Assembly (NCBI RefSeq): GCF_003008555.2
Contig: NZ_CP027665.1
Span: 2,046,001-2,110,000 of the forward strand
Reading direction: 5' to 3'
Length of the DNA stretch: 64,000 bases
From: Pukyongiella litopenaei
Lineage (GTDB): Bacteria; Pseudomonadota; Alphaproteobacteria; Rhodobacterales; Rhodobacteraceae
A model generated the notes under the pieces. That model saw nothing but the letters and a program-made list of their open reading frames with translations, was not told the origin of the DNA and searched no databases. Made by a program: the position numbers and the translations under genes. This document shows positions 47,434 through 57,309 of this stretch, in pieces; the stretch's first letter is position 1, and every line of letters begins with the position of its first letter.

Positions 47434-48573
47434 TCAGTCCTCGAGCAGGTGCTCGTAGCGCGCATCCGTCAGGGTTTTCAGGAACGCCACCAGCGCGTCG
47501 ATGCGGCGGTCGTCGAGGGCGGGGCCGTGGGTCAGTTCCTTTGCCGACAGCGTCTGCGGCACCATCGGCGGGCCAAAGGGCCGGCCGGTTTCCGGGTTGA
47601 TCCGCATCGCCTCGTTCTTGGTGTTGTAGATATTGTAGAACCGCACCACCGTGCGCAACTCGTTGAAGATGCCGTTATGCATATAGGGGGCGGTGACGGC
47701 GACATTGCGCAGCGTCGGGGTCCTGAACCTGCCTCTGGCGGCAGGATCATCGGCGGCCTGCGGGTTGTCGGCCAGCCCGCCATCCACCGTGCCCGGCGCC
47801 ACCCCGTTCAGCGCCCGCAGCCGGGTATTCTCGGCCGTTCCGATATTGTGATAGCGGTAGTCGGTGAAGGTTTCGCGCGGGTCTATCTGGCTGCGCGACA
47901 GCTGGTGGCACTGGTTGCAGTTGGTGAACTGCTCGGAAAAGAACAGCAGCCGGCCCAGTTCCTCCTCGTCGGTCAGCTCGGCCTCGCCGCGCAGGAAACG
48001 GTCGTATTTGGAATCGAACGGGCTGAACAGCGGCGTGCGTTCGAACGCGGCTATGGCTTTGGTCATCGCCGCGTAACCGGTTTCGGCGTCGTCCAGGACA
48101 CCGGCGCCGAACAGCGCGGGAAAGGCGCTGACGTAATCGGGGTTTTCGCGCAGCCGTGCGACGACCGCGCCCTTGTCGGGCATGCCCATTTCCAGCGGGT
48201 TCAGCGGAGGGCCGCCGGCCTGGTCCTCCAGCGTGGCGGCGCGGCCATCGAGAAACTGGCCGCCGACCCAGTCGCCGTCATCATTGCGGTGAAAGACGGG
48301 GCTGAAGGCCGCGTAGCTCGCCGTGGGCGCGTTGCGGTCGCCCAGCGACACGCCGTCATCGCCGGGCGAGGCCATGCCGCGCGGATCGGCGAAGGCATAG
48401 TCGGGATCGTGGCAACTGGCGCAGGACTGGGTCCGGTTCGCCGACAGGTTGGTGTCGAAGAACAGCGCCTCGCCCAGAGTCTCGACCGTATAGGGTGTGC
48501 CGCCGCGCGTCGCCGCGACCGCACCGGCGGCCAGCGCGGCACCGAGAATCAGGGTTGGCCAGGTCGCTCGCAT
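47434..48573 (-). CDS. di-heme cytochrome-c peroxidase / MauG family protein
   Basis: Protein of 379 residues with a signal peptide (1-21). Two heme c sites: CASCH (51-55) and CNQCH (219-223). Other MauG/CcpA landmarks are NAPTASYAAFSPVFHRND, the FRTPTLRNVAVTAPYMHNG segment, and the C-terminal LTHGPALDDRRIDALVAFLK. It is periplasmic; it either reduces H2O2 with electrons from cytochrome c or is a MauG-like oxidase. It sits between rplW and rplB on the opposite strand. A strong AAGGAG precedes the start. Confidence 0.9.
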   Translation of the reverse strand: MRATWPTLILGAALAAGAVAATRGGTPYTVETLGEALFFDTNLSANRTQSCASCHDPDYAFADPRGMASPGDDGVSLGDRNAPTASYAAFSPVFHRNDDGDWVGGQFLDGRAATLEDQAGGPPLNPLEMGMPDKGAVVARLRENPDYVSAFPALFGAGVLDDAETGYAAMTKAIAAFERTPLFSPFDSKYDRFLRGEAELTDEEELGRLLFFSEQFTNCNQCHQLSRSQIDPRETFTDYRYHNIGTAENTRLRALNGVAPGTVDGGLADNPQAADDPAARGRFRTPTLRNVAVTAPYMHNGIFNELRTVVRFYNIYNTKNEAMRINPETGRPFGPPMVPQTLSAKELTHGPALDDRRIDALVAFLKTLTDARYEHLLED

Positions 48574-48689
48574 GTCCCGCTCCTTTTCCGACAGATTTAG
48601 GCGGGAATAAAGCGGGAATCGTTGACCTCGATCAAGTTTCATCCGCCGCTGCCCGGTCGGTTCCCCGTGACCCGCGCCTTCCAGACGCG

Positions 48690-49952
48690 CTAGCGCTGCG
48701 GCGGCTTCCAGTCCGAGGGCGGAACCGCGCGGCGCTGCAACCGGATCGCCAGCCCCATCGCCACGCCGACGCCGATGGCAATGGTCAGGTCCGCGACCAC
48801 CGTCAGCACCAGCGTCACGACCAGCAGGAACTGTTCCGAGCGGCGGTCACGCAGGTAATCGGGCCAGCGGTGCGGTTCGCTCATGTTCCATGCGGTCAGG
48901 ATCAGCAACCCGGCCAGCGCGGGCATGGCCAGGTATCCCGCCAGAGGCGCCGCAACCAGCATGACCAGCAGGATCGTCAGCGCGTGAACCAGCCCGGCGA
49001 CGGGCGTCTTGCCGCCGGCGCGGATATTGGTCGCGGTCCGCGCGATGGCCCCGGTCGCGGGCAGGCCGCCGAACAGCGCCGAGCCCAGGTTGGCCGCGCC
49101 CTGCGCGATCAGTTCGGCGTTGGAGCGGTGCCGGCCGGCGATCATCCGGTCCGCGACCATCGCCGACAGCAGCGATTCGACACCCGCCAGGAAGGCGATG
49201 ATGAAGGCCGATGGCAGCAATTCCACCACGCGGGCCGTGTCCAGCGCCGGAATTGTGGGGGCCGGCAGGCCGCGCGGCAGGTCCCCGAACCGCGACTGGA
49301 TCGTGTCGACCGGCAGATCGAACAGCGCCACCAGGGCCGAGGTGATCGCGACCGCCACGATCAGGCCCGGCCAGCGCGGCGCGGCGCGTCTGAGCACGAC
49401 GATCAGGGCCATGGTGACCAGCCCGATCGCGAGCGTCGGCACGTTCAGGCTGTCGCGCGCGTGCCACAGGGCCCCGAGCTTGCCGAAGAACTCGGCGGGA
49501 ACCTCTGACATCGACAGCCCGAACAGGTCGTTGAGCTGGCTGGTGGCGATGATGATGGCGATCCCGATGGTAAAGCCATTGATGACCGGCTCGGGGACGA
49601 GCTGGATCAGCCGCCCGGCCCGCAGGAACCCGGCCACCAGCAGGATCAGCCCGGCCATGAAGGTGGCAATGACGAGCCCGTCATGGCCGTGCTCGGCGAT
49701 GACACCGAACACGACGACGATGAACGCCCCGGTCGGCCCGCCGATCTGGACCCGGCTGCCCCCCAGCAGCGAGATCAGGAACCCCGCGACGATGGCGGTG
49801 ACGAGGCCCTTGGCCGGTTCGGCGCCAGAGGCTATCGCGATCGCGAGGCTCAGCGGCAGGGCCACCATCGCAACGGTGATCCCCGCTGCGAGGTCCGCGG
49901 AAAACAGCTGCCTGTCATAGGTCCGGAGTGTGGTCAGGATCTTGGGTTTCAT
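48690..49952 (-). CDS. SulP family anion transporter without STAS domain
   Basis: Protein of 420 residues with 10-12 membrane helices. SulP features: GITVAMVALPLSLAIAIASG near the start, GGSRVQIGGPTGAFIVVVFG, and GGLPATGAIARTATNIRAGG. It ends after the transmembrane domain; the cytoplasmic STAS domain of typical SulP proteins (about 560 residues) is absent. Candidate substrates are sulfate, bicarbonate or other anions; not decidable. It lies 116 bases upstream of the peroxidase on the same strand. Confidence 0.88.
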   Translation of the reverse strand: MKPKILTTLRTYDRQLFSADLAAGITVAMVALPLSLAIAIASGAEPAKGLVTAIVAGFLISLLGGSRVQIGGPTGAFIVVVFGVIAEHGHDGLVIATFMAGLILLVAGFLRAGRLIQLVPEPVINGFTIGIAIIIATSQLNDLFGLSMSEVPAEFFGKLGALWHARDSLNVPTLAIGLVTMALIVVLRRAAPRWPGLIVAVAITSALVALFDLPVDTIQSRFGDLPRGLPAPTIPALDTARVVELLPSAFIIAFLAGVESLLSAMVADRMIAGRHRSNAELIAQGAANLGSALFGGLPATGAIARTATNIRAGGKTPVAGLVHALTILLVMLVAAPLAGYLAMPALAGLLILTAWNMSEPHRWPDYLRDRRSEQFLLVVTLVLTVVADLTIAIGVGVAMGLAIRLQRRAVPPSDWKPPQR

Positions 49953-50281
49953 GTCGCCTAAAGCCCCGCGCTTGGGAAAGAGGTTGCATACCGGCGACGG
50001 GCCGTCCAGCCCGCTGGCGCCGCGCGGCAGGTGGTGGGCGGGACGGCGTCACAAAAAACCGACGCGGCTATGGACGGCCGGTGCGTTCTCTGCTAACTCC
50101 GCCCAATCCCGTGGCCCCGGATTCGTTCCGGGGCCCGTGATTTTTGCAACCGGGGACCTTCGGGGCCCTATACTTTGGCAACCTCGTGCGCTTGCGTGGC
50201 AAGATGCACAGGGGGCTTTCAACATAGCGGGTCCAAAGACAACAACCCAAGGGCCTGCACGCTAAACGGAAGACAGAAAGC
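49953..50281. other. gene-free gap before rplB with hairpin and promoter
   Basis: No gene seen. It holds a 9-bp stem (GGCCCCGGA / TCCGGGGCC, 50113-50135) followed by CGTGATTTTT, and a second small GGGGACC-TTC-GGGGCCC hairpin overlapping the promoter of rplB. The left part is the promoter region of the SulP gene. Confidence 0.6.
50144..50174 (+). promoter_or_regulatory. candidate promoter of rplB-rplP
   Basis: TTGCAA and TATACT with a 19-base spacer, longer than ideal, about 110 bases before rplB. A promoter is needed here because the upstream S10 genes end at a terminator and two reverse genes intervene. Confidence 0.45.
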
Positions 50282-51124
50282 ATGGCACTCAAGTCGTACA
50301 AGCCGACGACGCCGGGCCAGCGCGGGCTGGTGCTGATCGACCGTTCGGAGCTTTGGAAAGGGCGTCCGGTCAAATCCCTCACAGAGGGTCTGACCAAGTC
50401 GGGCGGCCGGAACAACACCGGACGGATCACCTCTCGCCGCCGTGGCGGTGGCGCAAAGCGTCTCTACCGGATCGTTGACTTCAAACGGAACAAGATGGAT
50501 GTGGCGGCAACCGTCGAGCGGATCGAATACGACCCGAACCGGACCGCCTTCATCGCGCTGATCAAATATGACGATGGCGAACAGGCCTATATCCTGGCGC
50601 CGCAGCGTCTGGCCGTGGGCGACAAGGTCGTCGCCAGCGCCAAGGCCGACATCAAGCCCGGCAACGCGATGCCGTTCGCGGGCATGCCGATCGGCACCAT
50701 CGTTCACAACATCGAGATGAAGCCCGGCAAGGGCGGTCAGATCGCGCGCGCCGCGGGCACCTATGCCCAGTTCGTCGGCCGCGATGGCGGTTACGCCCAG
50801 ATCCGCCTGAGCTCGGGCGAGCTGCGGATGGTGCGCCAGGAATGCATGGCTACCGTGGGCGCGGTGTCGAACCCCGACAACAGCAACCAGAATTTCGGCA
50901 AGGCCGGCCGCATGCGCCACAAGGGCGTGCGCCCGTCTGTCCGCGGTGTCGTGATGAACCCGATCGACCACCCGCATGGCGGCGGCGAAGGCCGGACCTC
51001 CGGCGGTCGTCACCCGGTGACCCCGTGGGGCAAGCCGACCAAGGGTGCGCGCACCCGCAACAAGAACAAGGCGTCCAGCAAGCTGATCATCCGCTCGCGG
51101 CACGCCAAGAAGAAAGGGCGCTGA
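50282..51124 (+). CDS. rplB: 50S ribosomal protein L2
   Basis: Protein of 280 residues ([21 protein letters not shown]-terminal [20 protein letters not shown], the peptidyl-transferase-near part). Head of the second S10 segment. 3 bases from rpsS. Confidence 0.99.
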   Translation: MALKSYKPTTPGQRGLVLIDRSELWKGRPVKSLTEGLTKSGGRNNTGRITSRRRGGGAKRLYRIVDFKRNKMDVAATVERIEYDPNRTAFIALIKYDDGEQAYILAPQRLAVGDKVVASAKADIKPGNAMPFAGMPIGTIVHNIEMKPGKGGQIARAAGTYAQFVGRDGGYAQIRLSSGELRMVRQECMATVGAVSNPDNSNQNFGKAGRMRHKGVRPSVRGVVMNPIDHPHGGGEGRTSGGRHPVTPWGKPTKGARTRNKNKASSKLIIRSRHAKKKGR

Positions 51125-51127
51125 TAG

Positions 51128-51406
51128 ATGACCCGCTCTGTTTGGAAAGGCCCCTTCGTCGACGCCTATGTGCTGAAAAAAGCCGAGGCTGCGCGCGAAT
51201 CCGGCCGCAACGACGTGATCAAGATCTGGTCGCGGCGTTCGACCATCCTGCCCCAGTTCGTGGGGCTCACCTTTGGTGTCTACAACGGCCACAAGCACGT
51301 TCCGGTGTCGGTGTCCGAAGACATGATCGGCCAGAAGTTCGGTGAATATTCGCCGACCCGCACCTATTACGGGCACGCGGCCGACAAGAAAGCGAAGCGG
51401 AAGTAA
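51128..51406 (+). CDS. rpsS: 30S ribosomal protein S19
   Basis: Protein of 92 residues ([20 protein letters not shown]). It contacts S13 and the A-site tRNA region. Standard position between rplB and rplV. Confidence 0.99.
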   Translation: MTRSVWKGPFVDAYVLKKAEAARESGRNDVIKIWSRRSTILPQFVGLTFGVYNGHKHVPVSVSEDMIGQKFGEYSPTRTYYGHAADKKAKRK

Positions 51407-51409
51407 GTC

Positions 51410-51790
51410 ATGGGCAAGGCAAAGAACCCCCGCCGCGTGGCCGAAAACGAAGCAATGGCCAAGACCCGTATGCTTCGCACGTCCCCGCAGAAACTGAACC
51501 TGGTGGCGGCGATGATCCGCGGCAAGAAGGTGGAAAAGGCGCTGACCGATCTCACCTTCTCGAACAAGCGGATCGCGCAGGACGTGAAGAAATGCCTTCA
51601 GTCTGCGATCGCCAACGCCGAGAACAACCACAACCTGGACGTGGACGAACTGGTCGTCGCCGAGGCCTATGTGGGCAAGAACCTGACCCTGAAACGCGGT
51701 CGCCCGCGGGCCCGTGGCCGGTTCGGCAAGATCATCAAGCCGTTCTCGGAACTCACCATCAAGGTGCGTCAAGTTGAGGAGCAAGCCTAA
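51410..51790 (+). CDS. rplV: 50S ribosomal protein L22
   Basis: Protein of 126 residues with the exit-tunnel beta hairpin ([20 protein letters not shown]). Its stop shares one base with the rpsC start (TAATG). Confidence 0.99.
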   Translation: MGKAKNPRRVAENEAMAKTRMLRTSPQKLNLVAAMIRGKKVEKALTDLTFSNKRIAQDVKKCLQSAIANAENNHNLDVDELVVAEAYVGKNLTLKRGRPRARGRFGKIIKPFSELTIKVRQVEEQA

Positions 51791-52497
51791 TGGGACAGAA
51801 AGTCAATCCGATCGGCATGCGCCTTCAGGTCAACCGCACCTGGGACAGCCGCTGGTATGCGGACACCAAGGATTACGGTGATCTGCTGCTCGAGGACATC
51901 GCGATCCGCGATTTCATCAAGGCCGAGTGCAAGCAGGCCGGTGTCGCCCGCGTGATCATCGAACGCCCGCACAAGAAGTGCCGGGTGACGGTGCACACCG
52001 CGCGTCCGGGCGTGATCATCGGCAAGAAGGGCGCGGATATCGAAGCCCTGCGCAAGAAGCTGGCGGCCATGACCGACAGCGAACTGCACCTGAACATCGT
52101 CGAGGTCCGCAAGCCGGAACTGGACGCCCAGCTGGTGGCGGAATCGATCGCCCAGCAGCTGGAACGCCGGGTGTCGTTCCGCCGCGCCATGAAGCGCGCG
52201 GTGCAGAACGCCATGCGCATGGGTGCCCTGGGTATCCGGGTGAACGTCGCGGGCCGCCTCGGCGGCGCCGAGATCGCCCGGACCGAATGGTACCGCGAAG
52301 GCCGCGTGCCGCTTCATACCCTGCGGGCAGACATTGATTACGCCAATGCCGAAGGCTCGACGCCCTATGGCATCATCGGCATCAAGGTCTGGATCTTCAA
52401 GGGCGAGATCATGGAACATGATCCGTCCGCGCGGGACCGCAAGGCGCAGGAACTCCAGGATGGTCCGGCCCCCCGTGGCGCCGGTGGCCGTCGCTGA
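51790..52497 (+). CDS. rpsC: 30S ribosomal protein S3
   Basis: Protein of 235 residues. KH domain [18 protein letters not shown]; the basic part contributes to mRNA helicase activity at the entry tunnel. The acidic-free C-terminal tail [10 protein letters not shown] is short. Confidence 0.99.
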   Translation: MGQKVNPIGMRLQVNRTWDSRWYADTKDYGDLLLEDIAIRDFIKAECKQAGVARVIIERPHKKCRVTVHTARPGVIIGKKGADIEALRKKLAAMTDSELHLNIVEVRKPELDAQLVAESIAQQLERRVSFRRAMKRAVQNAMRMGALGIRVNVAGRLGGAEIARTEWYREGRVPLHTLRADIDYANAEGSTPYGIIGIKVWIFKGEIMEHDPSARDRKAQELQDGPAPRGAGGRR

Positions 52498-52510
52498 GGA
52501 GGAATGAAAG

Positions 52511-52924
52511 ATGCTTCAACCAAAGCGAACCAAATTCCGCAAGCAGCACAAGGGCCGCATCCACGGCCTGGCCAAGGGCGGTTCGGATCTGAACTTCGGA
52601 TCCTACGGGCTCAAGGCGCTGCAGCCTGAGCGCGTTACCGCACGCCAGATCGAAGCCGCGCGCCGTGCCATGACCCGGCACATGAAACGCCAGGGCCGCG
52701 TCTGGATCCGGATCTTCCCGGATACGCCGGTGACCTCCAAACCCACCGAGGTCCGGATGGGCAAGGGCAAGGGCTCGGTCGATTTCTGGGCGGCCAAGGT
52801 CAAGCCGGGGCGCGTGATGTTCGAGATCGACGGTGTCGAGGACAGCATCGCCCGCGAGGCCCTGCGCCTGGCGGCGATGAAGCTGCCGATCAAGACCCGC
52901 GTCGTGGTCCGCGAGGACTGGTAA
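52511..52924 (+). CDS. rplP: 50S ribosomal protein L16
   Basis: Protein of 137 residues ([20 protein letters not shown]). Last gene of the second segment; in most bacteria rpmC follows at once, but here a terminator and a lipoprotein gene intervene. Confidence 0.99.
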   Translation: MLQPKRTKFRKQHKGRIHGLAKGGSDLNFGSYGLKALQPERVTARQIEAARRAMTRHMKRQGRVWIRIFPDTPVTSKPTEVRMGKGKGSVDFWAAKVKPGRVMFEIDGVEDSIAREALRLAAMKLPIKTRVVVREDW

Positions 52925-52966
52925 ACCGCCGCCGCCCGTGCGGGCGGCACCGGATGCAGGAAACAG

Positions 52967-52997
52967 AAACCCCCGCCGGGATGCCGGCGGGGGTTTT
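52967..52997 (+). terminator. strong rho-independent terminator after rplP
   Basis: 13-bp stem AAACCCCCGCCGG / CCGGCGGGGGTTT with a 4-base loop, ending in TTTT. Outer arms CAGGAAAC and GTTTCCTG also pair, so the structure can extend to about 20 bp. It ends the rplB-rplP transcript. Confidence 0.9.
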
Positions 52998-53157
52998 CCG
53001 TTTCCTGTGCGCTGCGTGCAACGATTCGCTCATGTGGCCCCGGATACGGATCGACGCATCGACAGAAACCGCTGAAAGTGTAAAACTGCGCCTGAGGAAT
53101 TCTCCTCTTCCGGGAATCATCCGGGGCACATACTCGATAAACGAGGGATAGAAGACC

Positions 53158-53340
53158 ATGACACTGAAGCATATCGTGCTTGGCGCGTTCGTTCTTGGCG
53201 TTGCAGCCTGTGCAAAGGAACCCGAGCCTGTTTACCTGCAGCCGACCTATGACAAGGTAGGGACCCCGAGCTGCGTTGCCGGTTATGAAGTCGCGGTGAC
53301 CGACGAGGGCGCAACCGTCTGCGCCCCGATCGCGCAATAA
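53158..53340 (+). CDS. small lipoprotein of unknown function
   Basis: 60 residues. Signal peptide of a lipoprotein (TLKHIVLGAFVLGVAAC, lipobox VAAC with acylated Cys18), followed by a mature part of about 43 residues with two further Cys (PSCVAGYE, TVCAPIAQ) that can pair. GAGGGATAG ribosome site. It is inserted between rplP and rpmC, in an unusual place, with a terminator on each side, so it is probably its own transcription unit. Not a known ribosome factor. Confidence 0.8.
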   Translation: MTLKHIVLGAFVLGVAACAKEPEPVYLQPTYDKVGTPSCVAGYEVAVTDEGATVCAPIAQ

Positions 53341-53347
53341 GGTTTTG

Positions 53348-53375
53348 ACGGGCGGCCCGGCCACGGGCCGCCCGT
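53348..53375 (+). terminator. hairpin after the small lipoprotein
   Basis: 12-bp perfect stem ACGGGCGGCCCG / CGGGCCGCCCGT with a 4-base loop, 8 bases past the stop. No U-run, so the terminator call is moderate. Confidence 0.6.
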
Positions 53376-53594
53376 TCACCCCGGGTCACGGGCGGGTCGC
53401 CACGCGCTCCGCCCTGTGAGCCGTCATGTGAAACGGCGCCGGGATCGCCCCGCATCCGCCGCTGCGGCCGGGCGCACCTGCCGGCGGAACCTGCGTTCCC
53501 CTGCAACGCGCCGGTTTTTGCCGCTGGCGCCCAGGCGCCCTGACCGCCAGACGGCCTGCGGAACAGGGTTCGCGGCGGCGATGAAATCACCCCC

Positions 53595-53623
53595 TTGCCC
53601 TGTTGCGGCAACTCCCCTATAGA
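53595..53623 (+). promoter_or_regulatory. promoter of the rpmC-led spc genes
   Basis: TTGCCC, 17 bases, TATAGA: good sigma-70 match about 120 bases before rpmC. The rest of the 401-base gap 53341-53741 has only the hairpin at 53348 and no gene. Confidence 0.65.
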
Positions 53624-53741
53624 GCGGCATCCTGCGATCACCCGCCATGGCGGGGGATTCGCATGTCTGTCAGTCATCCACCAGGTCGAGGGTGACCCGG
53701 AAACCGGGGCTCTCTGGTGTTTTGAGAAAGGAAGATGGGCG

Positions 53742-53948
53742 ATGAACGCCAACGAACTGCGTGACAAGACGCCGGACCAGCTCCGCGAAGAGCTGGCCAG
53801 CCTGAAGAAAGAGAGCTTCAACCTGCGGTTCCAGCAGGCCACCGGCCAGCTGGAAAGCACCGCCGGCATCCGTGCCGCGCGCCGCAATGCCGCGCGCGTC
53901 AAGACGATCCTGAACGAAAAGGCCGCTGCCGCGGCATCGGAGGAGTAA
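53742..53948 (+). CDS. rpmC: 50S ribosomal protein L29
   Basis: Protein of 68 residues ([20 protein letters not shown]), alpha-helical hairpin with an Ala/Glu tail. Start ATG 53742 follows the AAAGGAAG site. First gene after the second operon break. Confidence 0.97.
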   Translation: MNANELRDKTPDQLREELASLKKESFNLRFQQATGQLESTAGIRAARRNAARVKTILNEKAAAAASEE

Positions 53949-53952
53949 TCCA

Positions 53953-54183
53953 ATGCCCAAGCGTATCCTGCAGGGAACCGTCACCTCGGACACCAACGCG
54001 CAGACCGTCACGGTGCTGGTGGAACGCCGTTTCACCCACCCGGTTCTGAAAAAGACCATCCGCAAGTCCAAGAAGTACCGGGCTCACGATGAGAAGAACA
54101 CCTACAAGGTAGGTGATTCGGTCCGCATCATCGAATGCGCGCCGAAATCGAAGACCAAACGCTGGGAGGTTCTGGAGGCGTAA
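53953..54183 (+). CDS. rpsQ: 30S ribosomal protein S17
   Basis: Protein of 76 residues ([20 protein letters not shown]), OB-fold. Coupled closely to rpmC (4 bases). Confidence 0.98.
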   Translation: MPKRILQGTVTSDTNAQTVTVLVERRFTHPVLKKTIRKSKKYRAHDEKNTYKVGDSVRIIECAPKSKTKRWEVLEA

Positions 54184-54260
54184 GCCGGCAGAGCCTTTCG
54201 GTATCAGCGAAACCCTGGGGGACAGAAAGAGACCAGCCCCCATAGGTCGGGAGAAACCAC

Positions 54261-54629
54261 ATGATCCAGATGCAGACCAATCTGGATGTCGCTGACAACT
54301 CCGGCGCCCGCCGGGTTCAGTGCATCAAGGTCCTGGGTGGTTCCAAGCGCAAATATGCGTCCGTGGGCGACATCATCGTCGTCTCGGTCAAGGAAGCCAT
54401 CCCGCGCGGCCGCGTCAAGAAGGGCGACGTGCGCAAGGCCGTCGTCGTGCGCACCGCCAAGGAAGTGCGCCGCGAAGACGGCACCGCGATCCGTTTCGAT
54501 CGCAACGCCGCCGTCATCCTCAACAACAACATGGAGCCCGTCGGCACCCGTATCTTCGGGCCGGTCGTGCGCGAACTGCGCGCCAAGAACTTCATGAAGA
54601 TCATCTCGCTCGCCCCGGAGGTGCTGTAA
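54261..54629 (+). CDS. rplN: 50S ribosomal protein L14
   Basis: Protein of 122 residues ([20 protein letters not shown]), invariant start. It forms intersubunit bridge B8. 77 bases after rpsQ; the gap has no clear signal. Confidence 0.99.
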   Translation: MIQMQTNLDVADNSGARRVQCIKVLGGSKRKYASVGDIIVVSVKEAIPRGRVKKGDVRKAVVVRTAKEVRREDGTAIRFDRNAAVILNNNMEPVGTRIFGPVVRELRAKNFMKIISLAPEVL

Positions 54630-54630
54630 G

Positions 54631-54942
54631 ATGGCTGCGAAACTGAAAAAGGGCGACAAGGTCGTCGTGCTGGCCGGCAAGGACAAGGGCAAGGAAGGCA
54701 CCATCGCCTCTGTTGACCCCAAGGCCGGCAAGGCCGTTGTCGATGGCCTCAACATCGCCATCCGCCACACCCGCCAGAGCCAGACCAGCCAGGGCGGCCG
54801 CCTGCCCAAGGCGATGCCGATCGACCTGTCGAACCTGGCGATCCTGGACGCAAACGGCAAACCGACCCGCGTCGGCTTCCGCATGGACGGCGACAAGAAG
54901 GTCCGCTTTGCCAAGACCACGGGGGACGTGATCGATGCTTGA
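54631..54942 (+). CDS. rplX: 50S ribosomal protein L24
   Basis: Protein of 103 residues with a KOW motif ([20 protein letters not shown]). Overlaps the rplE start by eight bases. Confidence 0.99.
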   Translation: MAAKLKKGDKVVVLAGKDKGKEGTIASVDPKAGKAVVDGLNIAIRHTRQSQTSQGGRLPKAMPIDLSNLAILDANGKPTRVGFRMDGDKKVRFAKTTGDVIDA

Positions 54943-55498
54943 TTCCGCGAACTACACCCCGCGCCTGAAGGCCGACTACCGCAACCGCATCCGCGCGGCG
55001 CTGAAGGAAGAGTTCGGCTATGCCAACGACATGCAGATCCCGCGTCTGGACAAGATCGTCCTGAACATCGGCTGCGGTGCCGAGGCGGTGAAGGACTCCA
55101 AGAAAGCCAAGTCGGCCCAGGCGGACCTGACCGCGATTGCCGGCCAGAATGCCGTGGTGACCGCCGCCAAGAAATCCATCGCCGGCTTCCGGGTCCGCGA
55201 AGGCATGGCGCTGGGGGCCAAGGTGACCCTGCGTGGCGACCGCATGTATGAATTCCTCGACCGCCTGATCACCATCGCGCTGCCGCGCGTGCGTGACTTC
55301 CGCGGCGTGTCCGGCAAGTCCTTCGACGGCCGCGGCAACTATGCCATGGGCATCAAGGAACACATCGTCTTCCCCGAGATCGACTTTGACAAGATCGACG
55401 AAGCCTGGGGCCTGGACATCGCAATTGCCACCACCGCGAAAACCGACGCGGAAGCCAAGGCGCTGTTGAAGCATTTCAACATGCCCTTCAACAGCTGA
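54935..55498 (+). CDS. rplE: 50S ribosomal protein L5
   Basis: Protein of 187 residues (NTPRL-like start [40 protein letters not shown]). Binds 5S rRNA. The conserved sequence MGVGEA is replaced by NIGCGAEAV, still in the L5 range. Confidence 0.98.
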   Translation: MLDSANYTPRLKADYRNRIRAALKEEFGYANDMQIPRLDKIVLNIGCGAEAVKDSKKAKSAQADLTAIAGQNAVVTAAKKSIAGFRVREGMALGAKVTLRGDRMYEFLDRLITIALPRVRDFRGVSGKSFDGRGNYAMGIKEHIVFPEIDFDKIDEAWGLDIAIATTAKTDAEAKALLKHFNMPFNS

Positions 55499-55518
55499 AG
55501 CGCGGGGAGAGAGAAGAC

Positions 55519-55824
55519 ATGGCTAAGAAAGCAATGATCGAACGCGAAAAGAAGCGCGAGCGCCTGGTGGCCAAATATGCCGCGAAGCGCACCGAGCTCA
55601 AAGAGATCGCGAATGACGAAAGCCGCCCGATGGAAGAGCGCTTCAAGGCGCGTCTGAAACTGGCCAAGCTGCCGCGCAACAGCTCGGCGACCCGTCTGCA
55701 CAACCGCTGCCAGCTGACGGGGCGTCCGCATGCCTATTACCGCAAGCTGAAAATCAGTCGGATCGCCCTGCGCGACCTCGGCTCGGCCGGGCAGATCCCC
55801 GGCATGGTGAAATCGAGCTGGTAA
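55519..55824 (+). CDS. rpsN: 30S ribosomal protein S14 (zinc-free type)
   Basis: Protein of 101 residues. It has no CxxC pairs, so it is the longer zinc-independent type. [20 protein letters not shown] is the conserved core. Confidence 0.98.
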   Translation: MAKKAMIEREKKRERLVAKYAAKRTELKEIANDESRPMEERFKARLKLAKLPRNSSATRLHNRCQLTGRPHAYYRKLKISRIALRDLGSAGQIPGMVKSSW

Positions 55825-55837
55825 GGGAGAGAGTGAT

Positions 55838-56230
55838 ATGAACGATCCTATCGGCGATATGCTCACCCGCATCCGCAACGCGCAGATGCGCGGCAAGTCC
55901 ACCGTGTCGACGCCCGGCTCGAAGCTGCGCGGCTGGGTTCTGGACGTGCTCGCGGACGAAGGCTACATCCGCGGCTACGAGAAAACCACCGGCGCCAATG
56001 GCCACCCGGCGATCGAGATCAGCCTGAAATACTACGAAGGCGAACCTGTCATTCGCGAACTCAAGCGGGTCTCCAAGCCCGGCCGTCGCGTCTACATGGG
56101 CGTCAAGGACATCCCGCAGGTCCGTCAGGGCCTGGGCGTGTCGATTGTCAGCACGCCGAAGGGCGTGATGTCGGATGCGAACGCTCGCAGCCAGAATATT
56201 GGCGGCGAAGTGCTCTGCACCGTCTTCTGA
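55838..56230 (+). CDS. rpsH: 30S ribosomal protein S8
   Basis: Protein of 130 residues ([40 protein letters not shown]). Translational repressor of spc genes in E. coli; not testable here. Confidence 0.99.
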   Translation: MNDPIGDMLTRIRNAQMRGKSTVSTPGSKLRGWVLDVLADEGYIRGYEKTTGANGHPAIEISLKYYEGEPVIRELKRVSKPGRRVYMGVKDIPQVRQGLGVSIVSTPKGVMSDANARSQNIGGEVLCTVF

Positions 56231-56243
56231 GGAGGTCCGGCAA

Positions 56244-56777
56244 ATGTCTCGTATTGGCAAGAAACCGGTCGAATTGCCCAGTGGCGTCACCGCCACCGTG
56301 TCCGGCCAGACCGTCGAGGTGAAGGGACCGAAAGGCACCCGCAGCTTCACCGCGACCGACGACGTGACGATCACGGTCGAAGACAACGTGGTCAAGGTCG
56401 ATCCGCGCGGCAAATCCAAGCGTGCCCGCCAGCAATGGGGGATGTCCCGCACCATGGTCGCCAACCTGGTGACCGGCGTGACCGAAGGCTTCAAGAAAGA
56501 GCTGGAGATCAACGGTGTGGGCTATCGTGCCCAGATGCAGGGCAACACGCTGAAGCTGAACCTCGGCCTGTCGCATGACGTGGATTTCGAGGCGCCCGAA
56601 GGCGTCACCGTGACCGCGCCCAAGCAGACGCAGATCGTGGTCGAAGGCACCGATGAACAGCTCGTCGGTCAGGTTGCGGCGAACATCCGCGCCTGGCGCA
56701 AGCCCGAGCCCTACAAGGGCAAGGGTATCAAGTACAAGGACGAGTATATCTTCCGCAAGGAAGGCAAGAAGAAGTAA
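56244..56777 (+). CDS. rplF: 50S ribosomal protein L6
   Basis: Protein of 177 residues from ATG 56244 with GAGGAGG upstream ([20 protein letters not shown]). The upstream open frame is part of rpsH. Two L6 repeats, near the factor-binding site. Confidence 0.98.
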   Translation: MSRIGKKPVELPSGVTATVSGQTVEVKGPKGTRSFTATDDVTITVEDNVVKVDPRGKSKRARQQWGMSRTMVANLVTGVTEGFKKELEINGVGYRAQMQGNTLKLNLGLSHDVDFEAPEGVTVTAPKQTQIVVEGTDEQLVGQVAANIRAWRKPEPYKGKGIKYKDEYIFRKEGKKK

Positions 56778-56788
56778 GGAACGCAACA

Positions 56789-57148
56789 ATGGCAAACAGC
56801 AAACGCACCCTGTTTCTGAAACGCCGCCTGCGCGTTCGGAACAAGCTCCGCAAGGTCAATGCGGGCCGCCCCCGGCTGTCCGTCCACCGCTCGAACAAGA
56901 ACATCAGCGTGCAGCTGATCGACGACGTGCGCGGTGTGACCCTTGCCGCGGCCTCGACCATGGAAAAGGATCTGGGCCTCGTCGGCAAGAACAACGTCGA
57001 AGCGGCAACCAGGATCGGTTCGGTGATCGCCGAACGCGCCAAGGCGGCCGGGGTCGAGGAAGCCTATTTCGACCGTGGCGGTTTCCTGTTTCACGGCAAG
57101 GTGAAGGCACTCGCCGACGCCGCGCGTGAAGGCGGGCTGAAGATCTAG
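56789..57148 (+). CDS. rplR: 50S ribosomal protein L18
   Basis: Protein of 119 residues ([20 protein letters not shown]). Binds 5S rRNA. Its TAG stop is itself the first three bases of a palindromic repeat, so repeat and gene abut exactly. Confidence 0.98.
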   Translation: MANSKRTLFLKRRLRVRNKLRKVNAGRPRLSVHRSNKNISVQLIDDVRGVTLAAASTMEKDLGLVGKNNVEAATRIGSVIAERAKAAGVEEAYFDRGGFLFHGKVKALADAAREGGLKI

Positions 57149-57210
57149 GATGGGATCAAATCCCATCCTACCGGCCACCGGCCGCGGTAGGATGGGGTTC
57201 AACCCCATCC
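57146..57210. repeat. two palindromic GTAGGATGGG-type repeats (rplR-rpsE gap)
   Basis: TAGGATGGGATC-A-AATCCCATCCTA (57146-57170) is a nearly perfect palindrome. A second copy, GTAGGATGGGGTTCAACC to CCATCC (57187-57210), follows. Between them is a GC-rich GGCCACCGGCC stretch. The pair can fold into two hairpins between the L18 and S5 genes. Confidence 0.75.
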
Positions 57211-57309
57211 ATGGTGAAGGCGGGCTTGCCTGCCTCGATGATCGGGGGGCCGCGCGGCCCACTGCGATTGAACGACCGGCGCCGAGCGCCTGACAGAAAG
57301 GAATGCCTG

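Noticed and set aside
50113-50135. Stem before rplB as a terminator of an upstream forward gene
   Set aside because: No forward gene precedes it within 2.7 kb; it may be an mRNA or DNA structure, so it is only noted in the gap entry.
57211-57309. N-terminal extension of S5 (ATG at 57211)
   Set aside because: Would begin in the palindromic repeat; family start and AAAGGA site support ATG 57310.
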